NCBI GenBank assembly: GCA_947571115.1
Contig: CANOWW010000001.1
Span: 109,367 to 173,366, forward strand
Length of the DNA stretch: 64,000 nt
Direction of reading: 5' to 3'
Origin: an uncultured Clostridium sp.
Lineage (GTDB): Bacteria > Bacillota > Clostridia > TANB77 > CAG-508
Within the stretch, counting starts at the first letter, position 1; each line of letters opens with the position of its first letter. Under the pieces are notes generated by a model, which was given only the letters and a program-made list of their open reading frames with translations, was not told the DNA's origin and did not search any database. Below, piece by piece: positions 28,939 to 38,708 of this stretch. Both the position numbers and the translations under genes were made by a program.

Positions 28939-29850
28939 TTATTTTGCCATTTTCTTTAACAATGCTTTGCCGTTTGCCTGCTCAGCCCTGATTCTGCCTA
29001 AATTTGTCAAATCCAAATGATTACTTTGATTGACCGTCCCATATTGGGTCAAAACCTGCACTTCAAACCCAGCTTCTTTTAGCGCCTTTTTTGTGGTTTC
29101 TGTACATTTTCCAGAAGGATATGCCATGATTTTTTGAACCTTTTCCCCAACTACCTCTTCAATTTTAGCATGTGTTTCGTTGTAATCTGCTACTAACTTG
29201 GCTCGGCTTACGGTTGTATAATCAATATGTGATTTTCCATGGCAATGAATTTTGACAAGTCCACTGTCGTACATTTGTTTTGCTTGTTCCCACGAAAAAT
29301 AGCCTTGGGTTCCCACCAAATTTTGCACGATAAAAATGGTTGCTTTTACTTGATATTTCTGCAAAATCGGAAATGCTTCTGTATAATTTCCAAGCCATCC
29401 ATCGTCCATCGTAATGGCTACCACTTTCTCTGGTAGCGCAATTTCTCCTTTTTTGTACTGGTACAATTCTTCCAATGTAATAAAAGTATAGCCCTCTTTT
29501 AGCAATGTGGTTACATTTTCTTCAAAACGCTCTGCCGTGCTAAATAGTTGATATTTGTCGTCTTGAGGAACTGGTGTTTGAAAAGCATGATAAATCAGAA
29601 TTGGAATACGAATGTTTTTCTCGCCTATTTTGAATACTGGTAAATTACTTACCGCCAGCGTGTCTTCGGCCGCTGTGTTTTCTGAGGTTTTATTTTCAAT
29701 TGTTATTGTCTTCACGACATTTTGTCTGTTTGGCAAAACATCATTCGTTGGTGTTGCCGCAACTTTTTTATTTTGCGAAATTTGATAGAGTGTGAATCCA
29801 CTACTTCCTAAAAGAAGAATGAGAAAAATCGGAATTAAAAGTTTTTTCAT
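28939..29850 (-). CDS. Membrane-anchored polysaccharide deacetylase
   Basis: About 303 residues from the ATG at 29850 (AAGGAG site). An N-terminal signal anchor (LLIPIFLILLLGSSGFTLY) is followed by a NodB-homology domain: ILIYHAF, AITMDDGWLGNY with the catalytic Asp and metal Asp, and KIHCHGKSHIDYT with metal-binding His residues. It likely removes N-acetyl groups from peptidoglycan or surface glycans outside the cell. A GC-rich hairpin lies just upstream (29880-29900). Confidence 0.88.
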   Translation of the reverse strand: MKKLLIPIFLILLLGSSGFTLYQISQNKKVAATPTNDVLPNRQNVVKTITIENKTSENTAAEDTLAVSNLPVFKIGEKNIRIPILIYHAFQTPVPQDDKYQLFSTAERFEENVTTLLKEGYTFITLEELYQYKKGEIALPEKVVAITMDDGWLGNYTEAFPILQKYQVKATIFIVQNLVGTQGYFSWEQAKQMYDSGLVKIHCHGKSHIDYTTVSRAKLVADYNETHAKIEEVVGEKVQKIMAYPSGKCTETTKKALKEAGFEVQVLTQYGTVNQSNHLDLTNLGRIRAEQANGKALLKKMAK

Positions 29851-29933
29851 GATTTCTCCTTGCAAATTTTTAAGGGCTTTTTACAGCCCCTTTTTTATTC
29901 TCTTTTAGTTTATGAGAAATTGTTAAAAAAATA

Positions 29934-30245
29934 CTAATTTTTTGCCTCATAACATGTGACATCTATTTTTTCACCCAAAAACTCTTCCAATTTTTCAGGA
30001 TTTTTGATTAATGCTTCCTTTTGCATTTTGGTCAAACTTTTTTTAATATGAAATTCTAATTTGGATGCCAAAACTCTATTTTCCGATTGCCAAGCCATTT
30101 CTAGTTTTTTAGGTTTATGACGTAGCGTATATTTGGCACATTTTTCGCCAGCCGAAAAATGCTCCTGCATGCGACGGGTTAAATCTGTCGTGATGCCAGT
30201 GTAGAGCGAGTTGTCTTGGCATCTTAGGATGTAGGTGTAGTACAT
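29934..30245 (-). CDS. GIY-YIG nuclease superfamily protein (YhbQ/YazA-like)
   Basis: A 103-residue single-domain protein with YYTYILRCQDNSLYTGITTDLTRR, containing the Tyr pair and Gly-Ile-Thr variant of the GIY-YIG core and the catalytic Arg. Stand-alone members are widespread, and their biological role is uncertain (DNA repair is suspected). Confidence 0.88.
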   Translation of the reverse strand: MYYTYILRCQDNSLYTGITTDLTRRMQEHFSAGEKCAKYTLRHKPKKLEMAWQSENRVLASKLEFHIKKSLTKMQKEALIKNPEKLEEFLGEKIDVTCYEAKN

Positions 30246-30263
30246 AATTGTTCCTCTTTTTAT

Positions 30264-31400
30264 TTAAACAAATCTATTTATAACATTCCTAATTATGTTT
30301 TCTATCTTTTCTGCTAATCTATTCACTTTAAATAATTCAAACAACATCATACGAATTTTATCAATAAAAATCCCCATTATAAATATAATGATTGCATTCA
30401 AAACTACAACTATTGGAATTAAATATGCCTGTAAATTTCCAATATAAGTATATCTTTCTCTAATTATATATTCAAATACTAATGGCTGTACATGTATCAA
30501 ATATACTCCAAATGCTGATGAACTAACAATTATAATAAACTTCTTCAAACATGTTTTAATCTTTAAATTAGTAAAAACTAATAATAACAACACTGCTACT
30601 CCTAAAATAGTTGGTGAAACATAAGAAACAAATAAATCGGTTAGCCTTTTCTTTCCAAATAAATAAGTCGTTAATTTTGAAATTCCTACCTTCCAAATTA
30701 AAGTAAAAATAATCAATATCATCAAAATAATTATTGCCTTCTTCTTTTTAACCTTCTTATATATTTCGTATTTTTTAATGACAGCACCTATCACATATAA
30801 AATAGCAAGCCATAAAAAGCTATATCCTTCTTTTAATCTAAATGGATCTCCAAACACTTTTGCAATTGTAACATATAAAGAAAATCCAAATATATAAATC
30901 ATGAATACTTTTACATATCTTTTTTCAAAATTTTGTACGATTTTATTAAGCCAAGGTATCATAAAAAATACTCCTGTATATGCAGAAAAATACCAATATT
31001 GACTACTAGTTACTGGAAAAACTGATTTCATTAATTCTTTTACACTAACTGTTTTAGCTTGAAAGATTAAAAATAATAATGTAATCAAAATACTATAAAA
31101 TGCTACTTGCAACCATAACAAAATATATTTAGAAATTTTAAGTGACTTATCTTTTTCTGAAAAACAAACAAATCCAGTAATTAGAGCATAACAATTTACT
31201 GCACAATAAGCTCCTATTTCTAACAACCAACTTACAGTAAAATTGATTTCATTTGATTCTACTGCTTTAAGAACACCTCCTTGTCCTAAAATATGTAATA
31301 TTACAACCAAAAACATTGCTACTATACGTAATAAATCGATTCCATAATTTCTGCTATTTACCTGCTTTTGAATTTCTTCATTTTTAGCCAATTGAGTCAA
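30264..31400 (-). CDS. Acyltransferase 3 family membrane protein (EPS locus, last gene)
   Basis: A 378-residue polytopic membrane protein with about ten hydrophobic segments. Near the N-terminus are RNYGIDLLRIVAMFLVVILH, the acyltransferase-3 motif with its catalytic-type His, and a later QYWYFSAYTGVFFMIPWL. Members O-acetylate or succinylate extracellular polysaccharides. It ends the exopolysaccharide gene cluster. Confidence 0.86.
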   Translation of the reverse strand: MTQLAKNEEIQKQVNSRNYGIDLLRIVAMFLVVILHILGQGGVLKAVESNEINFTVSWLLEIGAYCAVNCYALITGFVCFSEKDKSLKISKYILLWLQVAFYSILITLLFLIFQAKTVSVKELMKSVFPVTSSQYWYFSAYTGVFFMIPWLNKIVQNFEKRYVKVFMIYIFGFSLYVTIAKVFGDPFRLKEGYSFLWLAILYVIGAVIKKYEIYKKVKKKKAIIILMILIIFTLIWKVGISKLTTYLFGKKRLTDLFVSYVSPTILGVAVLLLLVFTNLKIKTCLKKFIIIVSSSAFGVYLIHVQPLVFEYIIRERYTYIGNLQAYLIPIVVVLNAIIIFIMGIFIDKIRMMLFELFKVNRLAEKIENIIRNVINRFV

Positions 31401-31449
31401 CTTATTTTTTCCTCCTTTTTAATTTTATTTCAATTTATCACATATCTAA

Positions 31450-32607
31450 TCATTTAACGCCACATACTGCTTTCAAAATTCTTTTACATTTGCTTAAGGT
31501 TCTCCTTAGTAAACTTCTTTTTGGTATATATTTTTTCACTAATTTATCAAAGTCTAACTTATCTAAATCTCTAAAAAACTTATCTCGATTTTTATCTGGT
31601 TCTTCTGATTTAATCAAACTTGGATTATAACTAATTGCTTTTTCAAAATCAACTTCTTTTACAATCAAATTATTTTTTACATTATCAAAAAGTTCTTGTC
31701 CTTTTTCTGAATTTATAATTACTAATGACGTTCCCTTATCATCATCCATTTCTGGTAAAATATTTTCAATTCCCCAAAAATCCGCTAACGTAATATCAGA
31801 AATTCTATTTTTCTTTTTAAATGAGCATTCATAACAAGAATCCCTTAAAGAAATATTTCTTAAAAAAGCCTTCATATAAATATCATTATCATGCTCTTGT
31901 TGATAATTTTGTTTATTTTTAAATGTAATATTAACTGTCCATTTTTTCCATCCATTAATTTTAGTCCTGTGCCTTACCTCTTTGATTTCTGTTTTAATTT
32001 TTTTTTCTAAATGTTTCAAATATTTTTGATGAACTTTTTCTGAGGGTACCCCATGACATATAATATCCTGCGTATATAAATTATCATACTCTTTTCGTAA
32101 ATATTTTTTTAAACCTTCAATCTGACATGGAGTTCCAGAAAATAATACTAACCTTCCATTTTTTAGAAACTCCTCTGCCTTTTTATAAGTCTCTCCAATT
32201 TTACTTTGCACATATTTAGAACCTCTAAAAACTTCTAAATCTTCTATTTTTTCAACATAGCTATGTATTACATTAAAATTTTTATCAAATTTTGCTCCAA
32301 ATACAACTCCATTTTGTTCTAATATTTTTTCTGCTAATAATGTAAATACTCCACCAGAAGAACTTTCTTTTCTTATTTTTTCTTCCTTATTATACGCAGC
32401 AAATGCTTTGGGAGAATTGATTATTTCAGTTTTATTTGATATTGGACATATTTGATTACATAGTCCACAATTAATACATTTTTCTTTTATCACTTTGGGA
32501 TAATAAAATCCCTTTTCATCTTGTACCATTTCAATTGCATTTTTGGGACATATGTTATAGCATCCATAACATCCACAACATTTTGATTTCTGTTCTACTT
32601 CAATCAT
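31450..32607 (-). CDS. Coenzyme F420 hydrogenase/dehydrogenase beta-subunit-like protein
   Basis: A 385-residue protein. The N-terminal 2x[4Fe-4S] ferredoxin domain has CCGCYGCYNICP and CINCGLCNQICP. The rest is the FrhB-like domain, with SSGGVFTLLAEKIL, FRGSKYVQSKIG and LFSGTPCQIEGLKKYL. In polysaccharide loci these proteins accompany pyruvyltransferases, and their redox role is not established. It lies next to a flippase and near a pyruvyltransferase; a paralogue is at 44282-45478. Confidence 0.85.
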   Translation of the reverse strand: MIEVEQKSKCCGCYGCYNICPKNAIEMVQDEKGFYYPKVIKEKCINCGLCNQICPISNKTEIINSPKAFAAYNKEEKIRKESSSGGVFTLLAEKILEQNGVVFGAKFDKNFNVIHSYVEKIEDLEVFRGSKYVQSKIGETYKKAEEFLKNGRLVLFSGTPCQIEGLKKYLRKEYDNLYTQDIICHGVPSEKVHQKYLKHLEKKIKTEIKEVRHRTKINGWKKWTVNITFKNKQNYQQEHDNDIYMKAFLRNISLRDSCYECSFKKKNRISDITLADFWGIENILPEMDDDKGTSLVIINSEKGQELFDNVKNNLIVKEVDFEKAISYNPSLIKSEEPDKNRDKFFRDLDKLDFDKLVKKYIPKRSLLRRTLSKCKRILKAVCGVK

Positions 32608-32608
32608 T

Positions 32609-34150
32609 TTAAACCTCTTTTTTCTTATTTTTTAACTTTAATATTTTCATCATCAATTCCTTCGCTTCGTTCATTTCTTGTGTATGACCATAAAAAATAT
32701 ATAATAGTACATTTGAAACAAAAAAACAAATAATCGCCTTTGCAATTAAACTATATATTGAATTACCATTTACAAAATTACTTATATAATATGTAATAAT
32801 TGCAATTATGCTTGTCAAAATTGCATATTTTAATAACTTAACTATATAATTTTTAGGATTAGTTTTGAATATTTCAGTAAATAAATTATGTAATAACCAT
32901 GGCATTCCTATAAATATCATACTCAATACTGTAGATAATAAAACTCCATAAATTCCAATAAAATTAACTAATATTAAATTCATAGCTAAATTAGATAAAG
33001 CTGTGACTAAAGGTCTAAATCTATCGGCATGCCAAATTCCTGCTGCATCTTTATACAAATTCAATAAACAATTGATTTCATATACATAAAAATAACAACA
33101 AAAACAAATTACGGCTGAAAAATTGAGCAATAAATCTTCTCCCACCCAAATTATCATAAAAGTTTGATATAAACATAAAAATGCACATGTACAAACACAA
33201 GAAATCCACATGATAATAAAAGTAAATTTATTTAAATCCTTATAGTTTTTTTCTTCACTTTCCACAATTAAACTATTACCAATGCCTGCTGTACATGAAT
33301 TAAATATAACACCAACAAACCCTATAATTGCACTTAAAATGTAAAAATAATTTTGATAAATTGCTAGAACTGTTAATCCTAAAAAAGCTGAAATTACTAT
33401 TGAATCTGATGAATTTACTATCACTCCACCAATTTTAGAAGTAAATAAATCTTTAACTCTTTGATTGATTTCTGCTATTTCTACCTTACTAAGTTCTCCT
33501 TCTGGTTGATAATTAGGATACATTTTATCTACAATAAAAGCTGTTACCATATTATTAATTATTTGAAATATTAACACCACTATTACATACAGATAATAAT
33601 TTTTAAATATAAATATAACTAAAAATTGAACTATATATTGCAATGTATTAATTACCAAACTAATTTTAGAATACACATCTATTCTTTGATGTGCTTCTAG
33701 TAAGCTGTTTTTATAAGCAAATAACCAATACGAAAGAACCGTTGCTCCTAAATTTAATAAATACAAAGTATACATATTGATATCAGCTGGTAAATCACTT
33801 TTTATTAAATACGGTATAAATGGACATAAAATAATTCCTAAAATCAAAATAAACAATCCAATTACTCGATAATAAATTTTATATAATTTCATTAAAGCGC
33901 AAATTGTTTTCGTATCATCTTTTGCAATTGGATTATACATACTAAAAACCATTGCACTTCCTACGCCAAGTTCTGCCAAATTTAATACTTGTAAGACTGA
34001 TGTAAATAAACTATTTAATCCTAAATATTCTACTCCTAAGCAATAAATCAATGCTGTTCTCATTAAAAAAGGAACAATAATTTGATACACTTTTAAAATA
34101 ATTCCAAATATCATATTTTTAGCTGCATTTTTAGTTCGTTCAATTCTCAT
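32609..34150 (-). CDS. Polysaccharide flippase (Wzx/MATE-like)
   Basis: A 513-residue membrane protein with about 12-14 hydrophobic segments. The N-terminus MRIERTKNAAKNMIFGIILK and the segment LGVEYLGLNSLFTSVLQVLNLAELG are typical of oligosaccharide flippases that move lipid-linked repeat units across the membrane. It overlaps no neighbour; the next gene starts 1 nt after its stop. Confidence 0.9.
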   Translation of the reverse strand: MRIERTKNAAKNMIFGIILKVYQIIVPFLMRTALIYCLGVEYLGLNSLFTSVLQVLNLAELGVGSAMVFSMYNPIAKDDTKTICALMKLYKIYYRVIGLFILILGIILCPFIPYLIKSDLPADINMYTLYLLNLGATVLSYWLFAYKNSLLEAHQRIDVYSKISLVINTLQYIVQFLVIFIFKNYYLYVIVVLIFQIINNMVTAFIVDKMYPNYQPEGELSKVEIAEINQRVKDLFTSKIGGVIVNSSDSIVISAFLGLTVLAIYQNYFYILSAIIGFVGVIFNSCTAGIGNSLIVESEEKNYKDLNKFTFIIMWISCVCTCAFLCLYQTFMIIWVGEDLLLNFSAVICFCCYFYVYEINCLLNLYKDAAGIWHADRFRPLVTALSNLAMNLILVNFIGIYGVLLSTVLSMIFIGMPWLLHNLFTEIFKTNPKNYIVKLLKYAILTSIIAIITYYISNFVNGNSIYSLIAKAIICFFVSNVLLYIFYGHTQEMNEAKELMMKILKLKNKKKEV

Positions 34151-34162
34151 TTTTTCACCTTC

Positions 34163-35230
34163 TTAGTTTAAATTTAAAAAATTTTTTAGAAATTTATCTG
34201 CTTTTTCTCTTTCCTTTTTTAAAATTTCATATACTTTTGTATAATCATGCTTTAAATCATCCTCTATAATTTTTCCTTTGAATTTTCTATTTTGTAATTT
34301 AAATTTTGTGAGTAATGTTTCTATTCTAGAATTCATATTTACTTCATTACCTTCTCTTTCAAATATAATAAATGGTTTATCATACAAAATTGCAAAAACA
34401 CATGAGTGAAATGAATCTGTACAAACTAAAAATGCATTTCTTTCTAAATATAAAAATTCACTTGGGCCAGTTATATAAAATGGATCATTTTTATCTAACA
34501 TATTAATTACTTCACAATCATTTTCTTTCGCAATTCGATTAATTTCATTTTTTCTTTCTTCTGACAAGTTTCCTAAAAAATAATTTAAAATATATTTATT
34601 TGTTTTTAACTGCTTTGGCTTTTTAGAAACTTTATCCCATTCCTCTGCTGTAAGCAACATAGTCGGATCTACTAAAACCTCTATATCATCTCGCTCTGTT
34701 AATTCTTTAATTATTTCTTTTCCTCTATCTTCTCTTACAGAAATATGATTTAATTGACTTAATCTATTTTTATAATATTCTCTCATATTTTCTGGTATTT
34801 CACTAATACCAAAACTTGCAGAAAAAGAATTTCTTTTTTCTTTTGGAGCAAACATTAGAAAATCAATATCTGACATTCTATTAAAATTGGGATTCCAAAC
34901 TTGATCACTACCTGTCACAAAACAATCATATTCATTCGATAAATTAGTCGGAATATGATTTAAATCTATGGAAAATTTAGAAAATTTTATATACTTATTA
35001 AAATTAATAAAATAATTATATCTTTTTGTAGAGTCTTTTACCTGAAAAAATTTTTTTAAAATATTTTTTATTTTCTTATTTAAAACTTTTATTCCAACTA
35101 TATCTTTTTGATTATTGATTGTCTCTACCTTAAAATTTCGTTTTTTTAGTGTTTCTTGTACTGCATAATTTTGCAAACGATTTCCATAATTATTATTATC
35201 ATTTATTGTCAATATTCCTATTTTTTTCAT
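34163..35230 (-). CDS. Polysaccharide pyruvyl transferase family protein
   Basis: A 355-residue protein with the N-terminal GILTINDNNNYGNRLQNYAVQ, central FVTGSDQVWNPNF and C-terminal FLVCTDSFHSCVFAILYDKPF motifs of the CsaB-like pyruvyltransferase family. It likely adds pyruvate ketals to glycan residues. A paralogue is at 46426-47592. The base composition is very AT-rich. Confidence 0.87.
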   Translation of the reverse strand: MKKIGILTINDNNNYGNRLQNYAVQETLKKRNFKVETINNQKDIVGIKVLNKKIKNILKKFFQVKDSTKRYNYFINFNKYIKFSKFSIDLNHIPTNLSNEYDCFVTGSDQVWNPNFNRMSDIDFLMFAPKEKRNSFSASFGISEIPENMREYYKNRLSQLNHISVREDRGKEIIKELTERDDIEVLVDPTMLLTAEEWDKVSKKPKQLKTNKYILNYFLGNLSEERKNEINRIAKENDCEVINMLDKNDPFYITGPSEFLYLERNAFLVCTDSFHSCVFAILYDKPFIIFEREGNEVNMNSRIETLLTKFKLQNRKFKGKIIEDDLKHDYTKVYEILKKEREKADKFLKNFLNLN

Positions 35231-35232
35231 AC

Positions 35233-36261
35233 TTAATCCTCCTCCCTAATCTTTTTATTTAATAAATTTTTAATTTTTTTCATATTTTTGTAAATAATCT
35301 TAAACAATTTTGGACTAATTGCTAATGAAAACATAAACATTTTATCTTTTAAAGAAAAATATTGGTTATATAGCTTTAGTTCATTACAATACTTTCTTTT
35401 TAATTCATTATTTACCGTTAAGTTTTCACTCAAGATGCCATATATATAAGTCCAATAAGCATTCACTGTACTTTTTTTTATATTCCATATAATATCTTTT
35501 TCATTACAATTTTGTACTATCATCAGTTCTGTATCTTTTATAGCATCTATTGAATTAATATAATAATTTAATCGTTTTTCTTTTGAAGCATTAATTCTTG
35601 TAACACTGTCATTTCGTAATCTATAATCATACAATTTTCCCTTTACAAATATCCCTTTTTGACACCTTAATATATAACTGCAATCAAATTTCAAGTCTTC
35701 ACCTACATACATATCTTCATCAAATTTTATATTTTCCAGTTTTTCTTTCACAAATAAGCATGACCAAACAACACCAAAATATGGATAAAAATTTTGTAAC
35801 ATTCTTAATTTATCAAAAACTTCAACTGAGTATTCACTTACTAAATCATTTTCTGCTTTATTCTCAAAAGATACCCTTTGGTAATCACATATAACTAAAT
35901 CAATATTCGACTTTTTAATCTCTTTATACATAATTTCATACATACTTTTTTCTATATAATCATCACTATCTACAAAACCAATATATTTTCCTTTAGCAAT
36001 CTCCAAACCTACATTTCTTGCACTAGAAACTCCACCATTTTCTTTATGTATCACTTTTATTCTTTTATCTTTTTCCGCCCATTCATCACATTTTTTCCAC
36101 GAATTATCTGTTGAACCATCATCAATCAAAATAATTTCTAAATTTTGATAGGTTTGATTTACTATGCTATCAATACATTTATCTAAATATTTTTCAATAT
36201 TATAGACTGGTACAATTATACTTATGAGTTCTCTTTTATCTTGATTAGAAAAATTAATCAT
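35233..36261 (-). CDS. Family 2 glycosyltransferase
   Basis: A 342-residue GT-A fold enzyme with ISIIVPVYNIEKYLDKCIDS, ILIDDGSTDNS, NVGLEIAKGKYIGFVDSDDYI (the DxD metal site in FVDSDD) and a C-terminal WSCLFVKEKL region. It is cytoplasmic and builds the repeat unit from a nucleotide sugar. It starts shortly after the PIG-L gene. Confidence 0.9.
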   Translation of the reverse strand: MINFSNQDKRELISIIVPVYNIEKYLDKCIDSIVNQTYQNLEIILIDDGSTDNSWKKCDEWAEKDKRIKVIHKENGGVSSARNVGLEIAKGKYIGFVDSDDYIEKSMYEIMYKEIKKSNIDLVICDYQRVSFENKAENDLVSEYSVEVFDKLRMLQNFYPYFGVVWSCLFVKEKLENIKFDEDMYVGEDLKFDCSYILRCQKGIFVKGKLYDYRLRNDSVTRINASKEKRLNYYINSIDAIKDTELMIVQNCNEKDIIWNIKKSTVNAYWTYIYGILSENLTVNNELKRKYCNELKLYNQYFSLKDKMFMFSLAISPKLFKIIYKNMKKIKNLLNKKIREED

Positions 36262-36279
36262 TTCGATTTTTTCTCCTTT

Positions 36280-37668
36280 TTAATAAAATAAACACCTTAA
36301 AATTTTAGCTATACATCGATAAGCAAAAATAATCACATCATCTGCCACAAAAATAATTCTATCCCATAATGTGCTTTCTACTTCTTTTTCTTCTTTCTCC
36401 TCAATACAATTTATACTGTTTGAAAAAACTTCTAATTCTGTCAATTCTAGTTCTGCACAACATTCAAATATAATATCTAATTTTTCTACTTGAGTTAATT
36501 TTAATTTTTTCAAACTATAACAATAATCTTTCATTTTAGTATTATATACTATTTCCTTATTATCAACAACTAGTTTAATCTGTTGTAATTTAGTTTCACA
36601 TTTTACAAACTGATATATATTAATTTCTTCAATATCAACTTTTTCATCAAAAATTACTTGTATCCTTTTTTCATTGTCTAACTTATTAAATTTTGTATAA
36701 CCTAAATCAATGACTTCTGACTTTGTTACACCATTCATAATATCTGAACTATCAAATAGCATAAAATCTTTCAAAATTTTAGCATCTCCCGAAGAAACTT
36801 TAACTTTTGAATGATACAACAAATTATCTGTCCTTCTTCTAAAAAAAATTTGGTCTCTATTAATAATCCTATAAACTATATTATCTGTATATATTGGCTG
36901 ACTAATATGTTTCATCATAGCAATAAATAATGGGTTCAGCAGCAAAAACTTATTCTTTACACTTGGCAATACATCAATACTAACCCTATTCTTCCAGTTA
37001 TAATATGGATTGTAACAATTATATAAAGAAACTTCATTTCTTTTAAACCTTGTTTTTAGCAATTTATGTGTCTTAAAATCAGCAAATCCATCATATGCTG
37101 TTGGATAAGCAAATGCCTTTAAAACAATTGGAGCATATTCTTTATACTCATTTAAAATTCTTCCCATTGCATTTTCAAACCCCAATGATAAAGCCCTGTG
37201 GTCACAGTGTTCGTCATAATCAATACAAATTAAAATATCTGCCATCTCTTCTTCAATTACTTCAAATATATCCGATAAGAAATTCTCTCTACTTAATCTA
37301 GCATGTTCTCTATGTCTTTTATAATGATATTCTTCTTCATTTGGCAAATATGTTTTTTGAATTCCTTTTGGAGAAACCCAATTTTCATTTGCCATATATA
37401 AATGTGATTCATTTGTAAATAAACAATCTGGATATCCTAAAAATATTACATTGCTTTCAGGCACTCCTAATTTTTTTAAACATTTTCTTGCTTCTTTTAT
37501 TCTATGTTCTGCATTTATAAACCAATCTCCATTTGTAGAATATATTACTTTTACTTCACAATCTAATTTTCTTAGTTCCAACAATAATCCCCCAGCAATG
37601 TTTATTTCATCATCTTCATGTGGACAGAATATTAAAATTTTTTTATTATGAAACTCTTCTATATTCAT
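36280..37668 (-). CDS. PIG-L family deacetylase
   Basis: About 462 residues from the ATG at 37668, preceded by GAGAGG. The zinc site is FCPHEDDEINIAGG (HxxDE) with HCDHRALSLG supplying the third ligand. The family removes acetyl groups from N-acetylglucosaminyl substrates. The C-terminal part (DLGYTKFNKLDNEKRIQV onward) looks like a beta-sandwich appendix. It is part of the exopolysaccharide operon and may tailor the glycan. Confidence 0.85.
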   Translation of the reverse strand: MNIEEFHNKKILIFCPHEDDEINIAGGLLLELRKLDCEVKVIYSTNGDWFINAEHRIKEARKCLKKLGVPESNVIFLGYPDCLFTNESHLYMANENWVSPKGIQKTYLPNEEEYHYKRHREHARLSRENFLSDIFEVIEEEMADILICIDYDEHCDHRALSLGFENAMGRILNEYKEYAPIVLKAFAYPTAYDGFADFKTHKLLKTRFKRNEVSLYNCYNPYYNWKNRVSIDVLPSVKNKFLLLNPLFIAMMKHISQPIYTDNIVYRIINRDQIFFRRRTDNLLYHSKVKVSSGDAKILKDFMLFDSSDIMNGVTKSEVIDLGYTKFNKLDNEKRIQVIFDEKVDIEEINIYQFVKCETKLQQIKLVVDNKEIVYNTKMKDYCYSLKKLKLTQVEKLDIIFECCAELELTELEVFSNSINCIEEKEEKEVESTLWDRIIFVADDVIIFAYRCIAKILRCLFY

Positions 37669-37738
37669 ATATATTCCTCTCATATTATTTAACATAAAAT
37701 ATTATACACTATTTTGATATTTTATTCAACTAATTTTT

Positions 37739-38708
37739 CTAATTCCGCCTTTCTTTCACAATATTATATAACTTTGGAAAATACATTGCACCAACAATTT
37801 TTATCTTACTTATAATTGGTATTCGTTCCTTCAATAACCCACTTTTCAAATATTTTTTTGCAATATTTAAATATTCATTTATTTTATATTCTTGAATATT
37901 GTTTTTATATTGGTAAGCCAAATTTGTTGTTGTCAAAATAAAATGAACTTTTCTTTCATTTGCTAAATTTTTATCAACTTTTTCTAAAACATTCACAATT
38001 TCATTTTGAACATTTAATATTGTAACTTGTTTTTCAGGATTTACAGAATGCAATGCACTTTCTCCATTTTGCACATAATTATATAATCTATCATCAATAT
38101 AAGAATATCTTACTTCTTGATTTTTTGCAATATTAAAATTAAATAACGTATCTTCCCATATATATACTTTCTCGTTAAATTTTACTTCTCGTAGCAAACT
38201 TATATCATACAATTTATTTACACCATAACCACAAATACCATATGGCGTCATCAGTTCAATTGCAAATGATTTTATGGGTTTATTTATTATTCCTTCTTTT
38301 ATAACACCGTTTTCTATCGTATTATAATTGCAAATAGCAACATTCGAATCATTTTCCTTTATACTTTGCATCAATAATTCATACATATTTTCTTCTATAT
38401 AATCATCACTATCAACAAATCCAACATATGCTCCTTGAACTTTATCTAAACCGGCTATTTCTCGCTGCCGATACACCTGCATTTTTCTTATGTATCACTT
38501 CTATTCTCTGATCTTTTTTCACCCATTCATCACACATTTTTCCTGAATTATCCGCTGAACCATCATCCACCAATATGATTTGTAAATTTTGATAAGTTTG
38601 ACTAACTATACTACTAATACACTTATCCAAATATTTTTCAGCATTATAGATTGGAACAATAATACTAATAATCTCCTTCTGTTCATCCTCTTCAAATTTT
38701 TCATTCAT
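37739..38708 (-). CDS. Family 2 glycosyltransferase, with +1 shift at CGG
   Basis: The N-terminal frame reads ISIIVPIYNAEKYLDKCISS, ILVDDGSADNS, VSAARNS and then stops after SRFR. The C-terminal frame has QGAYVGFVDSDDYIEENMYE. At 38451-38453 AGC CGG TTT becomes AGC GGT TTA GAT, joining ARNSGLDKVQGAYVGFVDSDDY exactly as in the paralogues in this operon. About 323 codons. A second CGG (37745-37747) is the penultimate sense codon; by the same rule the product would end seven codons further on, at 37726. Confidence 0.92.

Noticed and set aside
29880..29905. Hairpin upstream of the polysaccharide deacetylase as a terminator for the GIY-YIG gene
   Set aside because: The T run follows the stem only on the plus strand, where there is no gene to terminate. 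On the minus strand it lies in the leader of the deacetylase.
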